Source of the DNA: an uncultured Algibacter sp. | GTDB lineage: Bacteria; Bacteroidota; Bacteroidia; Flavobacteriales; Flavobacteriaceae | Assembly (NCBI GenBank): GCA_947499935.1 | Contig: CANMQH010000016.1 | Coordinates: 31,542 to 95,541 of the forward strand | Direction: 5' to 3' | DNA length: 64,000 nt | Part shown: in pieces, positions 26,688-35,613 of the stretch | How the letters are laid out: every line of letters starts with the position of its first letter | Numbering within the stretch: position 1 is the stretch's first letter | The notes under the pieces: model-generated | Seen by the model: the letters and a program-made list of their open reading frames with translations, nothing else | Told to the model about the DNA's origin: nothing | The model's database searches: none | Translations under genes and position numbers: made by a program

Positions 26688-29600
26688 TTACCCAACAATA
26701 TTTACAATTTTACCAGGCACAATAATTATTTTTTTAGGTTCTCGACCCTGTAATTGATCTTTAGTTTTTTCGTGCGCCATAACCGTTTTCTCAATATCCT
26801 CTTTACTCATATCCATGGGTAATTCTAAGGTAAAACGCATTTTACCGTTAAACGATATTGGGTAATTTTTACTACTTTCTACCAAATGGCTGGCATCAAA
26901 CTCAGGAAAAGGTATGGTTGAAATGGAACCACTATGCCCTAATTTACTCCATAACTCCTCAGCAATGTGTGGTGCATAAGGCGATATTAAAATCAATAAA
27001 GGCTTTAAAATATCTTTTGATGTACACTTTTGAGCCGTTAACTCATTTACAGCAATCATAAACGTAGATACTGATGTATTAAACGAAAAGTTCTCAATAT
27101 CGTCTTGAACTTTTTTAATGGTTTTATGTAGTGTTTTTAATTCCTCCCCTAGCCCCTCCGAAGGAGGGGAACTCGATACGCAAAAAGTTCCATTTTCGCC
27201 TTGGTGGTATAATTTCCAGAGTTTTTTTAGGAAATTGTGTACACCTGTAATACCTGCGGTATTCCATGGTTTGTATTGCTCTAAAGGCCCGAGGAACATT
27301 TCGTAAAGACGTAGGCTGTCAGCGCCATAATTTTTTACAATACTGTCTGGGTTTACAACGTTGTATTTGGATTTGGACATTTTTTCAACTTCGCGACCTA
27401 CTTTGTAAATACCATCAACCTTTCCATTTTCACCAATAAAAATAGCATTATCAAATTCTGGACGCCATTTTTTAAACCCTAAAACATCTAGCTCATCTGA
27501 AGAATTAACTAAAGATACGTCAGCATGCCTGTCTATAAAACCAAAACCGATTTTTCCTTGATCTATTAAATCTCTAATTTTTAGTTTTTCAGCATTAGAA
27601 TAAAACGAAAACATCTTATCAAATGTTGTTGTAAAAAATTCACCATCTAAAACTAATTCATTTTTATGTTGCTCATAAATTGAATGAGAAACTAGTACAG
27701 TATTATATTTGTATTTAGAATCAATATGAAAATTTGGCATAAACTCATAAGTAAAAGCACTAGTCCCCAAAATCATCCCTTGGTTAATCAGTTTTTTAGC
27801 AAATTCATCAACAGGTACAACACCTTTATCAAATAAGAATTTTTGCCAAAAACGTGCGTATAACAAATGCCCTGTGGCATGCTCGCTTCCACCGATGTAC
27901 AAATCTACATCTTGCCAATAGTCAAGCGCTTCTTTACTAGCAAACTCGTTAGTATTATTAGCATCCATATAACGGTTAAAATACCACGAACTTCCTGCCC
28001 AACCTGGCATGGTGTTTAACTCTAAAGGATGGATTGTTTTATTATCAATCAAATCATTTGAAACGACTTCATTTTTTGTAGTATCCCAAGCCCAAACGAT
28101 GGCGTTCCCCAATGGCGGCTCACCCGTTTCGGTAGGTAAATATTTTTCAACTTCTGGAAGCTTAATTGGTAAATGTTCCGCTTCTATCATTTGTGGCATC
28201 CCGTTTACATAATACACAGGAAATGGCTCGCCCCAATACCGCTGACGGCTAAATACCGCATCACGCAAACGGTAATTGGTTTTCCCTTGGCCTTGACCAA
28301 TTTGCTCCAACTCGTAAATGGCACGTTTGGTGGCTTTTTTATAATTCATACCGTTTAGAAAATCACTATTTCCAATAACGGTTTTAGCTTTATCTGAAAA
28401 GGCTTCTTCAGAAATATCTACACCATCAAAAATATTAGGTATCGGAATATTAAAATGTTTCGCAAAAGCATAATCACGTTCATCACCACATGGCACGGAC
28501 ATTACAGCACCTGTGCCGTAACCTGCCAATACATAATCGCCAATCCAAACCGGGATAGGTTGTTTTGTAAACGGATGTTCTGCATAAGCGCCCGTAAACG
28601 CACCAGAAATGGTTTTTACATCGGCCATTCTATCACGCTCGCTACGTTTTGCTGTTGCCAATATATAGGCTTCTACATCTGCTTTTTGTTCTGGGGTTGT
28701 TATTTGAGATACCAATTCGTGTTCTGGTGCAAGCGTCATAAAACTAACACCAAAAATAGTATCTGGTCTTGTAGTGAATACTTCTATCCCCCTAACCCCC
28801 GAAGGGGAAACTTGCTCACTGTTGTTTGACTTACTCGATTCTTGGATTTTTATTGATTGTCTTTGAGATAATTCTTTACTTATTTTCTCTAGAACAACAT
28901 TGATATTATCCAGAACTTCTTCGTTTTTAAAACGTATGACTTTAAAATAATCATTTTCTAAAATTTCAGTACGCTTAGCATCAGCTTCAACTTGAGAGTC
29001 ATGAATTTTTCCATCAACCTCAATAATTAATTTTTTATCTAAGCAAACAAAATCAACTATATAATCGCCTATTAAATGCTGTTGCCTAAATTTAGCATTC
29101 AACTTTTTATTTCTAAGTGCTTCCCACAAAACAGCTTCAGCTTTTGTTGGATTTGCTCTCATTTCCTTAGCCCTATCTAACAATAAATGCGAATTACTTC
29201 CACCTGTCATATAACCAGCTTGAGTAGACGAATCTGCTTTCACTTCCCCTTTGGGGAAGGATAGGATGGGGAAATTAACCAGAGCCCCAACAGATTTCCC
29301 AATCCAGTTACGCTGACTTTCTTTTAAAGAATCTGTCCAATCGATGGTATTTAATCCTTGAAGTAAACGCTCTGCATAAGCAGAAATACGCATACTCCAT
29401 TGGGTCATTTTTTTTCTAATTACTGGATGTCCGCCACGTTCGGAAACACCGTTAACAATTTCGTCGTTTGCTAAAACTGTACCCAATGCAGGACACCAGT
29501 TTACTTCGGTTTCAGCTAAATACGTTAATCTATATTGTAATACTATTTGTTGTTGTTTTACAACATCAAAAGCGTTCCATTGTTCGGCAGAAAAAAGTTC

Positions 29601-30140
29601 TATATTATCATCACAAACAGCATTTACATTAGTATTACCTTCTGAGGCAAATACCTTTTCTAGTACTGATATATCTTCTGCTTTATCACTTTCATTATTA
29701 TACCAAGAATTAAACAATTGAATAAAAATCCATTGCGTCCATTTATAATAACTTGAGTCGGATGTACGAACTTCGCGAGACCAATCAAAAGAAAATCCTA
29801 TTTGATCTAATTGACGGCGGTATGTTTTAATATTTTCGGCCGTAGTTACTGCTGGATGTTGTCCTGTTTGTATGGCATATTGCTCTGCTGGCAATCCAAA
29901 AGAATCATACCCTTGTGGATGCAATACATTAAAGCCTTGATGACGCTTGTAACGCGCATAAATATCGGATGCAATATACCCTAACGGATGCCCAACATGC
30001 AAACCTGCACCACTTGGGTAAGGGAACATGTCTAGCACATAATACTTTGGTTTATCGCTTTGGTTTTCGGCTTTAAATGTTTGGTTTTCTGCCCAATATT
30101 TTTGCCAATCTTTCTCGATTTTATTGAAATCGTATGTCAT
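26688..30140 (-). CDS. leuS: Leucyl-tRNA synthetase with in-frame DUF559 insertion
   Basis: The 1150-residue enzyme charges tRNA-Leu. HVGH (residues 48-51) and KMSKS (about 920-924) are intact, as are the editing-domain 'VFTTRPDT' and the C-terminal anticodon-binding region. Residues about 290-453 are foreign: a complete DUF559 nuclease-like domain ('RAKEMRANPTKAEAVLWEAL' to the next helix, 'IGDYIVDFVCLDKKLIIEVDG') bracketed by palindromic repeat sequence. A second small insertion of about 12 residues (about 989-1000, 'SSSPPSEGLGEE') is also encoded by a palindrome. Without the DUF559 module the length is near that of Bacteroidota LeuRS. leuS is normally a single-copy essential gene, so the protein is probably functional. 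A -7 box TAAATTTG lies at 30208-30201. Confidence 0.93.
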   Translation of the reverse strand: MTYDFNKIEKDWQKYWAENQTFKAENQSDKPKYYVLDMFPYPSGAGLHVGHPLGYIASDIYARYKRHQGFNVLHPQGYDSFGLPAEQYAIQTGQHPAVTTAENIKTYRRQLDQIGFSFDWSREVRTSDSSYYKWTQWIFIQLFNSWYNNESDKAEDISVLEKVFASEGNTNVNAVCDDNIELFSAEQWNAFDVVKQQQIVLQYRLTYLAETEVNWCPALGTVLANDEIVNGVSERGGHPVIRKKMTQWSMRISAYAERLLQGLNTIDWTDSLKESQRNWIGKSVGALVNFPILSFPKGEVKADSSTQAGYMTGGSNSHLLLDRAKEMRANPTKAEAVLWEALRNKKLNAKFRQQHLIGDYIVDFVCLDKKLIIEVDGKIHDSQVEADAKRTEILENDYFKVIRFKNEEVLDNINVVLEKISKELSQRQSIKIQESSKSNNSEQVSPSGVRGIEVFTTRPDTIFGVSFMTLAPEHELVSQITTPEQKADVEAYILATAKRSERDRMADVKTISGAFTGAYAEHPFTKQPIPVWIGDYVLAGYGTGAVMSVPCGDERDYAFAKHFNIPIPNIFDGVDISEEAFSDKAKTVIGNSDFLNGMNYKKATKRAIYELEQIGQGQGKTNYRLRDAVFSRQRYWGEPFPVYYVNGMPQMIEAEHLPIKLPEVEKYLPTETGEPPLGNAIVWAWDTTKNEVVSNDLIDNKTIHPLELNTMPGWAGSSWYFNRYMDANNTNEFASKEALDYWQDVDLYIGGSEHATGHLLYARFWQKFLFDKGVVPVDEFAKKLINQGMILGTSAFTYEFMPNFHIDSKYKYNTVLVSHSIYEQHKNELVLDGEFFTTTFDKMFSFYSNAEKLKIRDLIDQGKIGFGFIDRHADVSLVNSSDELDVLGFKKWRPEFDNAIFIGENGKVDGIYKVGREVEKMSKSKYNVVNPDSIVKNYGADSLRLYEMFLGPLEQYKPWNTAGITGVHNFLKKLWKLYHQGENGTFCVSSSPPSEGLGEELKTLHKTIKKVQDDIENFSFNTSVSTFMIAVNELTAQKCTSKDILKPLLILISPYAPHIAEELWSKLGHSGSISTIPFPEFDASHLVESSKNYPISFNGKMRFTLELPMDMSKEDIEKTVMAHEKTKDQLQGREPKKIIIVPGKIVNIVG
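27141..27175. repeat. Palindromic repeat inside leuS (copy near the 3' end)
   Basis: The palindrome CCCCTCCGAAGGAGGGG (27153-27169) sits in a longer repeat-like context and is translated in frame as a Ser/Pro/Gly/Glu-rich peptide. It is similar to repeats at 28785, 29241 and 41891. Confidence 0.7.
28780..29275 (-). mobile_element. Repeat-flanked DUF559 module inserted in leuS
   Basis: About 495 bp in frame with leuS. One end has CCCCCGAAGGGG (28796-28807) and the other CTTCCCCTTTGGGGAAG (29243-29259). Both are palindromes of the kind found between genes in this window. Between them lies a full DUF559 domain of about 115 residues. The conserved 'IVDF...IIEVDG' is the nuclease-like acidic core of the Vsr-related fold. 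The insertion point is the loop just before the editing-domain 'VFTTRPDT'. Confidence 0.7.
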
Positions 30141-30300
30141 CCTAATTTTGTTTTAGCATTCCTAAATAACAAAATGCTTATTTACTACCTAATCAAGCGG
30201 CAAATTTAAACTTATTATAACAATGTTGAAAGTTTAAACGTTGTAATCCTAAATGAAACACTTTTCTTTATTATTTTTACAGCACTAATCCAATATTTGT

Positions 30301-31179
30301 ATGAGTTCATCCTTTGAAAAGCATCAAAAACGCAGACTAATTTCTTCTTATTTTTCGGTCGTGCTAAGTATTGCATTAGTCTTATTTTTATTAGGTCTAT
30401 TGGGTTTATTGGTACTAAATGCTAAAAAAGTATCCGACCATTTTAAAGAACAGGTTGTTGTAACCATTTTTTTAAAAGAGTCTGCAAAAACGGTAGAGAC
30501 CAAACAGCTTGAAAAAAGCTTATCTATGGCCGAATATGTAAAATCTACCGAATATGTCTCTAAAGAGCAGGCGGCCGAATTTATGAAAGCAGAAAACGGT
30601 GAAGATTTTATGGATTTTGTGGGTTATAATCCATTACAAAACTCTATTGATGTACACCTTAAAGCAGATTTTGTGACTTCTGAACATCTTGAAAAAATTT
30701 CTACTGAAGCTTTAAGCAAAAGCTTTGTAGACGAAGTTACTTATGATAATGATTTGGTAAACTTAATGAATGATAATGTTAAAAAAATTAGTTTTTGGGT
30801 ATTAATCATCAGTAGTATTTTTACATTAATTGCTGTTTTATTAATTAACAGTTCTATCCGATTGGCTGTATATTCTAAACGATTTACTATAAAAACTATG
30901 CAAATGGTTGGTGCAACTAAACAATTTATTCGTCGTCCATTTGTTTGGAAAAGTGTACGACTTGGTATTATTGGCGGCCTTATAGCATTAATAGGTATGG
31001 GTATTGTTTTATACTATTTAAACCGAACATTTATTGACTTAAATTTATTAGGCAACCCTGTTTTAGTAGGGCTACTGTTCACGCTTATTTTTACACTAGG
31101 CATTGTTATTACATGGATTAGTACGCATTTTGCAACCCAGCGTTTTTTAAATTTAAGGACTGATGAATTATATTATTAA
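30301..31179 (+). CDS. ftsX: Cell-division ABC transporter permease FtsX
   Basis: The 292-residue product has a cytosolic N-terminus (SSSFEKHQKRRLISSYFSVV) and a first span (about 20-42). An extracytoplasmic domain follows with 'VVVTIFLKESAKTVE' and 'SIDVHLKADFV', then three more spans (about 160-185, 215-240 and 255-280). 'MQMVGATKQFIRRPFVWKS' is the typical FtsX coupling region. With FtsE it controls peptidoglycan hydrolases at the septum. ftsE is not nearby. It heads a group with cupin, DUF3098, uppP and truB, an order I recall from other Flavobacteriaceae. Confidence 0.92.
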   Translation: MSSSFEKHQKRRLISSYFSVVLSIALVLFLLGLLGLLVLNAKKVSDHFKEQVVVTIFLKESAKTVETKQLEKSLSMAEYVKSTEYVSKEQAAEFMKAENGEDFMDFVGYNPLQNSIDVHLKADFVTSEHLEKISTEALSKSFVDEVTYDNDLVNLMNDNVKKISFWVLIISSIFTLIAVLLINSSIRLAVYSKRFTIKTMQMVGATKQFIRRPFVWKSVRLGIIGGLIALIGMGIVLYYLNRTFIDLNLLGNPVLVGLLFTLIFTLGIVITWISTHFATQRFLNLRTDELYY

Positions 31180-31207
31180 CCATTAGTGAAAATCTAAATC
31201 ATCATAA

Positions 31208-31573
31208 ATGGAAATTAAAACCGTAAATCTTGAAGATAAATTCAATGCGTTTAACGATTATTGGAATCCTAAAATTGTTGCTGAATTAAACGGACAATTT
31301 GTAAAAGTTGCTAAATTTAAAGATGAATTTATCATGCATCAACACGAGCATGAAGACGAGATGTTTCTTGTTATTGAAGGCAAACTACTCATGGAATTAG
31401 ACCATAAAACTTTGGAAATAAATTCTGGAGAATTTATAGTTATTCCTAGAAAGACTAACCACAGACCTAAGGCTATTGGAGAAGCTAAAGTGCTTCTTTT
31501 TGAACCTAAAACCACCCTTAATACAGGAAATACCGAAAATAAGTTTACAATTAAAAAACTAGATACTATTTAA
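31208..31573 (+). CDS. Single-domain cupin protein
   Basis: The 121 residues include 'HQHEHEDEMFLVIEGKLLMEL' (cupin motif 1 with His and Glu ligands) and 'INSGEFIVIPRKTNHRPKA' (motif 2 with the last His). The small beta-barrel binds a metal ion; the substrate is unknown. It lies 28 bp after ftsX. Confidence 0.88.
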   Translation: MEIKTVNLEDKFNAFNDYWNPKIVAELNGQFVKVAKFKDEFIMHQHEHEDEMFLVIEGKLLMELDHKTLEINSGEFIVIPRKTNHRPKAIGEAKVLLFEPKTTLNTGNTENKFTIKKLDTI

Positions 31574-31605
31574 TAAAAGCAAAAGCTATTTACTAATACT
31601 GTGTC

Positions 31606-31653
31606 ACCTTAATTATCAATATTAGTTTACATTATACATACCTTAATTATCAA
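31606..31653 (+). promoter_or_regulatory. 14-bp direct repeat upstream of the DUF3098-uppP-truB unit
   Basis: ACCTTAATTATCAA occurs twice without mismatch, at 31606-31619 and 31640-31653 (34-bp period). A -7-like box TTAATTTG lies at 31695-31702. It may be an operator; the factor is unknown. Confidence 0.4.
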
Positions 31654-31724
31654 GAATTTAAAATAATTTTAATATTACTGTTTCAAATAAATCCGTTAAT
31701 TTGCAACTCAATATGACATCCATT

Positions 31725-31979
31725 ATGGGAGAAAAAAAACGAAAAGAAGCGACTAAGAGTAGATTTATATTTGGAAAGAAAAACTATAAATTCATGTTTA
31801 TTGGTTTAGCTATTATTGCACTTGGCTTTATTTTAATGGCTGGAGGCGGTAGCGACGACCCTAATATTTTTAATCCAGATATTTTTAGTTTTCGTCGTAT
31901 ACGATTGGCCCCTATGCTTGTTCTTATTGGCTTTGGCATAGAGATTTATGCTATTTTATTAAACCCAGATAAAGCATAA
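31725..31979 (+). CDS. DUF3098 family small membrane protein
   Basis: The frame opens at 31701, but the -7-like TTAATTTG box (31695-31702) makes 31725 (MGEKKRKEATKS, 84 aa) the best start; 31713 is the alternative. Two membrane spans (about 22-40 and 62-78) flank a short loop with 'GGGSDDPNIFNPDIFSFRRI'. The stop overlaps the uppP start by one base. The function is unknown; linkage to uppP suggests an envelope role. Confidence 0.8.
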   Translation: MGEKKRKEATKSRFIFGKKNYKFMFIGLAIIALGFILMAGGGSDDPNIFNPDIFSFRRIRLAPMLVLIGFGIEIYAILLNPDKA

Positions 31980-32776
31980 TGGACATCATAAATGCTATTA
32001 TTTTAGGTATCATACAAGGGCTTACAGAATTTTTACCGGTCTCTTCTAGTGGTCATTTAGAATTGGGTAAAGCCATACTAGGTGATGATTCTATACCAGA
32101 AGAAAGCCTTCTTTTTACTGTTGTGCTACATTTTGCAACAGCCTTAAGCACCATCGTTATATTTAGAAAAGATATTATAGAACTCATAAAAGGGGCATTA
32201 CAATTTAAATGGAATGACGATTTAAAGTTTATTTCTAAAATAGCCATATCTATGATTCCTGCCGTTATAGTTGGACTGTTTTTTGAAGAACAACTTGAGG
32301 CACTTTTTGGTGGAAACATATTATTGGTAGGTTGTATGCTGATTATAACAGCCGTATTATTATTTATGGCCGACAAAGCCAAAGACACAAATAAACCTGT
32401 AACTTTTAAAAACGCATTTGTAATAGGTATTTCTCAAGCTATTGCAATGCTTCCGGGTATTTCACGCTCTGGTGCCACAATTTCTACATCTGTTTTATTA
32501 GGAAATGATAAAACCAAAGCAGCTCGTTTTTCATTTTTAATGGTTGTACCCTTAATCTTTGGAAAAATAGCAAAAGATATTATGAGCGGTGATTTAACCT
32601 ACGATAGCGGAAATTTTACAGCCTTATCTGTTGGCTTTGTAGCAGCATTTATTGCTGGTTTATTTGCTTGCACATGGATGATAGCTTTAGTTAAAAAAAG
32701 TAAGCTATCATATTTTGCTATATATTGTGTCATTGTTGGGTTAATAGCTATTGGCTTTGCATTATTAAATAAGTAA
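31979..32776 (+). CDS. uppP: Undecaprenyl-diphosphatase
   Basis: The 265-residue polytopic enzyme recycles the lipid carrier of peptidoglycan synthesis. Signature 1 is 'QGLTEFLPVSSSGHLELG' near the N-terminus and signature 2 is 'MLPGISRSGATISTSVLLG'. Eight membrane segments are predicted. Its ATG overlaps the DUF3098 stop (ATAATGG), and truB starts 1 bp after its stop codon. Confidence 0.95.
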   Translation: MDIINAIILGIIQGLTEFLPVSSSGHLELGKAILGDDSIPEESLLFTVVLHFATALSTIVIFRKDIIELIKGALQFKWNDDLKFISKIAISMIPAVIVGLFFEEQLEALFGGNILLVGCMLIITAVLLFMADKAKDTNKPVTFKNAFVIGISQAIAMLPGISRSGATISTSVLLGNDKTKAARFSFLMVVPLIFGKIAKDIMSGDLTYDSGNFTALSVGFVAAFIAGLFACTWMIALVKKSKLSYFAIYCVIVGLIAIGFALLNK

Positions 32777-32777
32777 T

Positions 32778-33473
32778 ATGCTTACACTTGAAGATTATCT
32801 ATCTGGCCAAGTTTTATTAATAGATAAACCGCTTAATTGGACGTCCTTTCAAGTTGTAAACAAACTTAGATGGGAAATTAGACAAGCCTACAACATTAAA
32901 AAAATAAAAGTTGGTCATGCTGGCACTTTAGACCCTTTAGCTAGTGGCCTACTAGTTATTTGTACTGGAAAAATGACTAAACAAATAGATACTTTTCAAG
33001 GTCAAATAAAAGAATATACGGGTACTTTTGTTTTGGGCAGCAGCACACCATCTTTTGATTTAGAAACCGAAATTGATGGTAATTTTCCAACCGAACATAT
33101 TACCGAATCATTAATCCACAAGACTACCGAGCAATTTATTGGCAATATTCAACAATACCCACCTGTATTTTCTGCATTAAAAAAAGATGGCAAACGCTTG
33201 TATGAATATGCTAGAGCTGGTGAATCTGTTGAGATAAAACCAAGAACCGTTTCAATTTCAGAATTTAAAATCACAAACATTAATGGTTTACATATAGATT
33301 TTAGAGTGGTTTGTAGCAAAGGAACCTACATCCGTTCTTTAGCCAACGATTTTGGTAAAGCCCTTAATTCTGGCGCACACTTATCGGCTTTAAGACGCAC
33401 TAAAATTGGTGAATTTGATGTTAAAAACAGCCTCTCCGTGGATAAATTTATTCAAAATTTATCATCAAAATAA
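32778..33473 (+). CDS. truB: tRNA pseudouridine-55 synthase
   Basis: The 231-residue product makes pseudouridine 55 in the T loop of tRNAs. The catalytic Asp lies in 'KVGHAGTLDPLASGLLVICTG'. 'YPPVFSALKKDGKRLYEYAR' and 'VVCSKGTYIRSLANDFG' are further family motifs. The C-terminal PUA extension of longer TruB proteins is missing, which is common. It is the last gene of the unit. Confidence 0.95.
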   Translation: MLTLEDYLSGQVLLIDKPLNWTSFQVVNKLRWEIRQAYNIKKIKVGHAGTLDPLASGLLVICTGKMTKQIDTFQGQIKEYTGTFVLGSSTPSFDLETEIDGNFPTEHITESLIHKTTEQFIGNIQQYPPVFSALKKDGKRLYEYARAGESVEIKPRTVSISEFKITNINGLHIDFRVVCSKGTYIRSLANDFGKALNSGAHLSALRRTKIGEFDVKNSLSVDKFIQNLSSK

Positions 33474-33626
33474 TCATTAAACTTTAAACGGTTACTTTAA
33501 CACAGTATACTTATTCTCAATAGAATTATTATGCTGTATTAAACTTTTTCATTTACTTTGTCGTATATTTAGTTCACATAAGTATTCGCTAAAAATAGTT
33601 TATCCGGTACTCTCAAAAAAAAGTGT

Positions 33627-34343
33627 TTGCAATTTACAGATCAACATAAAGCTATATTACTTACATTTCTAATTTCTGGAACTGTTGTCTTATCTATTTT
33701 TAATCTTGGACTAAAACAACAAAATAAACTTGCTTCAGAAAGTTATTATGAAATTGAACCTGAAAAAGAGCTTACTGAAGAAGAATTAAAGGTTCTTGAA
33801 GCATTAGATAAGCATAATAAAATTAAAGCTGAAACTAATCAAGCGTATAATGAGTCTAACAAAGACAAGCATTTTGCCCAAGCCTATGAAACTATTGCAC
33901 CTCCCGAAGATTATGTCCCCAATACAGAGCATACTACCCAAAACACAAACATTGTTAGAAAAGCATACGAACTTCCTGAAAATTCTAAATTAAACAGAGA
34001 AGAACTTGCTAATTTTAGCAAAGTAAACGATTTGCTTAAACAACAACAATCGGGTGGTGAAAATTCTAAAAGTTCTATCAAATTTTCATTACCAGACAGA
34101 AAAAAAGTTTACATACCTATTCCTGTATATTTGTGCGAGGTTGATGGAGAAATCGTTATAAACATTACTGTAAATACTATAGGCAAAGTTATTGATGCTT
34201 ACCTAAACACCTCTTCTACATCCAACAATGCTTGTTTAATTGAGCATGCTTTGGAGTATGCAAAAAAGAGTCGATTTAGTCATGATGCTTCTAAAAAAAC
34301 TCAAATAGGCTCTATAACATTCAGCTTTATAGGTAAAAATTAA
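33627..34343 (+). CDS. TonB-like periplasmic protein, TTG start
   Basis: The 238-residue product begins at TTG (33627). No ATG is available before the membrane span, and the following residues (QFTDQHKAILLTFLISGTVV) give a normal anchor, so TTG is the probable start. An acidic helix (EPEKELTEEELKVLEALDKH) and a low-complexity linker follow. The C-terminal domain resembles a TonB C-terminus ('VDGEIVINITVNTIGKVIDA'). It probably transmits proton-motive energy or is a structural relative. No ExbBD genes are adjacent. Confidence 0.65.
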   Translation: MQFTDQHKAILLTFLISGTVVLSIFNLGLKQQNKLASESYYEIEPEKELTEEELKVLEALDKHNKIKAETNQAYNESNKDKHFAQAYETIAPPEDYVPNTEHTTQNTNIVRKAYELPENSKLNREELANFSKVNDLLKQQQSGGENSKSSIKFSLPDRKKVYIPIPVYLCEVDGEIVINITVNTIGKVIDAYLNTSSTSNNACLIEHALEYAKKSRFSHDASKKTQIGSITFSFIGKN

Positions 34344-34345
34344 AC

Positions 34346-34960
34346 CTATTGAGTTACAGGTTCTAATTGCTCGATTAATGCTACAATATCCTCAATAATA
34401 TTTTGACCTTTATTGGTATTATACCAATGTTGTAAATCTTCTTTAAACTCAGGAGTTAACGCCCCGTGTTTAGCCTTATAATCATTAACTAATTGTGTTG
34501 CTTGACTAGGTCTTGGTCCAAAAGTATTTAAAACTTCTCCCGTCTCATCATCTAGCATAATTACTTTTGCAATGGCTCTACCTCCATTAGTTAAAAAAGC
34601 ATCCATAAGTTCTAAATGCTCATCTCTAAGGACAATCTTAATACTGATGTTTGGATTTAATTCAGCTATTTTATTAAGTACAGGCATAACATGAGCCGCG
34701 TCGCCACACCAACTTTCGGTAATAATTAACCACGTCATTTTTTTATTAAACCCAGAGACTTTAAGCCTTATATCTTCAGAAACTTTTATGGTTTTATCCC
34801 AACGTTTCATGCGTCTATCATTTAACTTGGTATAATTAGTTAAGGCTTCAGTTTTTTCAAGACCAGAGGTTGTGTTTTCTTCAACCAACTTACTAACCAA
34901 ATCTCTATATGCTTTATATGAAATACTTTTTTCTAAACTATTATTTATTAAGGAATTCAT
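34346..34960 (-). CDS. Thioredoxin-fold protein with a single-Cys WCGD site
   Basis: The 204 residues have a thioredoxin-like core with 'TWLIITESWCGDAAHVMPVL'. The usual CxxC is reduced to one Cys (C-G-D-A), so dithiol exchange is unlikely. It matches the Bacteroidota family often labelled 'thioredoxin family protein'. The C-terminal helix is acidic. The substrate is unknown. It is convergent with the TonB-like gene (2 bp between stops). Confidence 0.85.
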   Translation of the reverse strand: MNSLINNSLEKSISYKAYRDLVSKLVEENTTSGLEKTEALTNYTKLNDRRMKRWDKTIKVSEDIRLKVSGFNKKMTWLIITESWCGDAAHVMPVLNKIAELNPNISIKIVLRDEHLELMDAFLTNGGRAIAKVIMLDDETGEVLNTFGPRPSQATQLVNDYKAKHGALTPEFKEDLQHWYNTNKGQNIIEDIVALIEQLEPVTQ

Positions 34961-35046
34961 ACTTTTATTTTATAAAATTAATATCACAGGTTTAATACGT
35001 GATGATTTTTGTCTTACTTTTACTTAAAACCTTACATCGTAATTAT

Positions 35047-35613
35047 ATGAATACAAAACACAGATGTGGCTGGTGCGAAGGAGACGAATTATATGAAGCT
35101 TATCATGACAACGAATGGGGTGTTCCCATTTATGATGACGATACTCTTTTTGAATTTTTAATTCTAGAAACCTTTCAAGCGGGTTTAAGCTGGATAACCG
35201 TATTACGAAAACGTGAAAATTTTAGAACTGCTTTTGACCATTTTGATTACAAAAAAATAGCCAATTATAAACAGCATAAAATTGACACACTATTGCAAGA
35301 TACTGGTATTATTAGAAATAAGCTAAAAGTGAATGCAACAGTTAGTAATGCTAAAGCTTTTATAAAAATCCAACAAGAGTTTGGAAGTTTTAGCAAATAC
35401 ATATGGGGATTTGTTGATGACAAACCCATAAAAAACAGTATAGGAAGTTATAAAGATGCCCCTGCAAATACGCCTTTAAGTGATACTATTAGTAAAGATT
35501 TAAAAAAGCGTGGTTTTAAATTTGTGGGCTCTACCGTTATTTATGCTCACATGCAGGCAACAGGCATGGTAAATGATCATGAAGTAAATTGTTTTAGATA
35601 TCATGAAGTTTAA
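35047..35613 (+). CDS. tag: DNA-3-methyladenine glycosylase I
   Basis: The frame opens at 34999, but the ATG at 35047 (MNTKHRCGWCEGDELY, 188 aa) matches the family N-terminus. The zinc-snap residues appear as 'RCGWC' and 'YHDNEWG' at the start and 'VNDHEVNCFRYHE' at the end. 'LILETFQAGLSWITVLRKRENFR' is the substrate-recognition region. The enzyme removes 3-methyladenine from DNA. The stop codon overlaps the next gene by 11 bp. Confidence 0.93.
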   Translation: MNTKHRCGWCEGDELYEAYHDNEWGVPIYDDDTLFEFLILETFQAGLSWITVLRKRENFRTAFDHFDYKKIANYKQHKIDTLLQDTGIIRNKLKVNATVSNAKAFIKIQQEFGSFSKYIWGFVDDKPIKNSIGSYKDAPANTPLSDTISKDLKKRGFKFVGSTVIYAHMQATGMVNDHEVNCFRYHEV

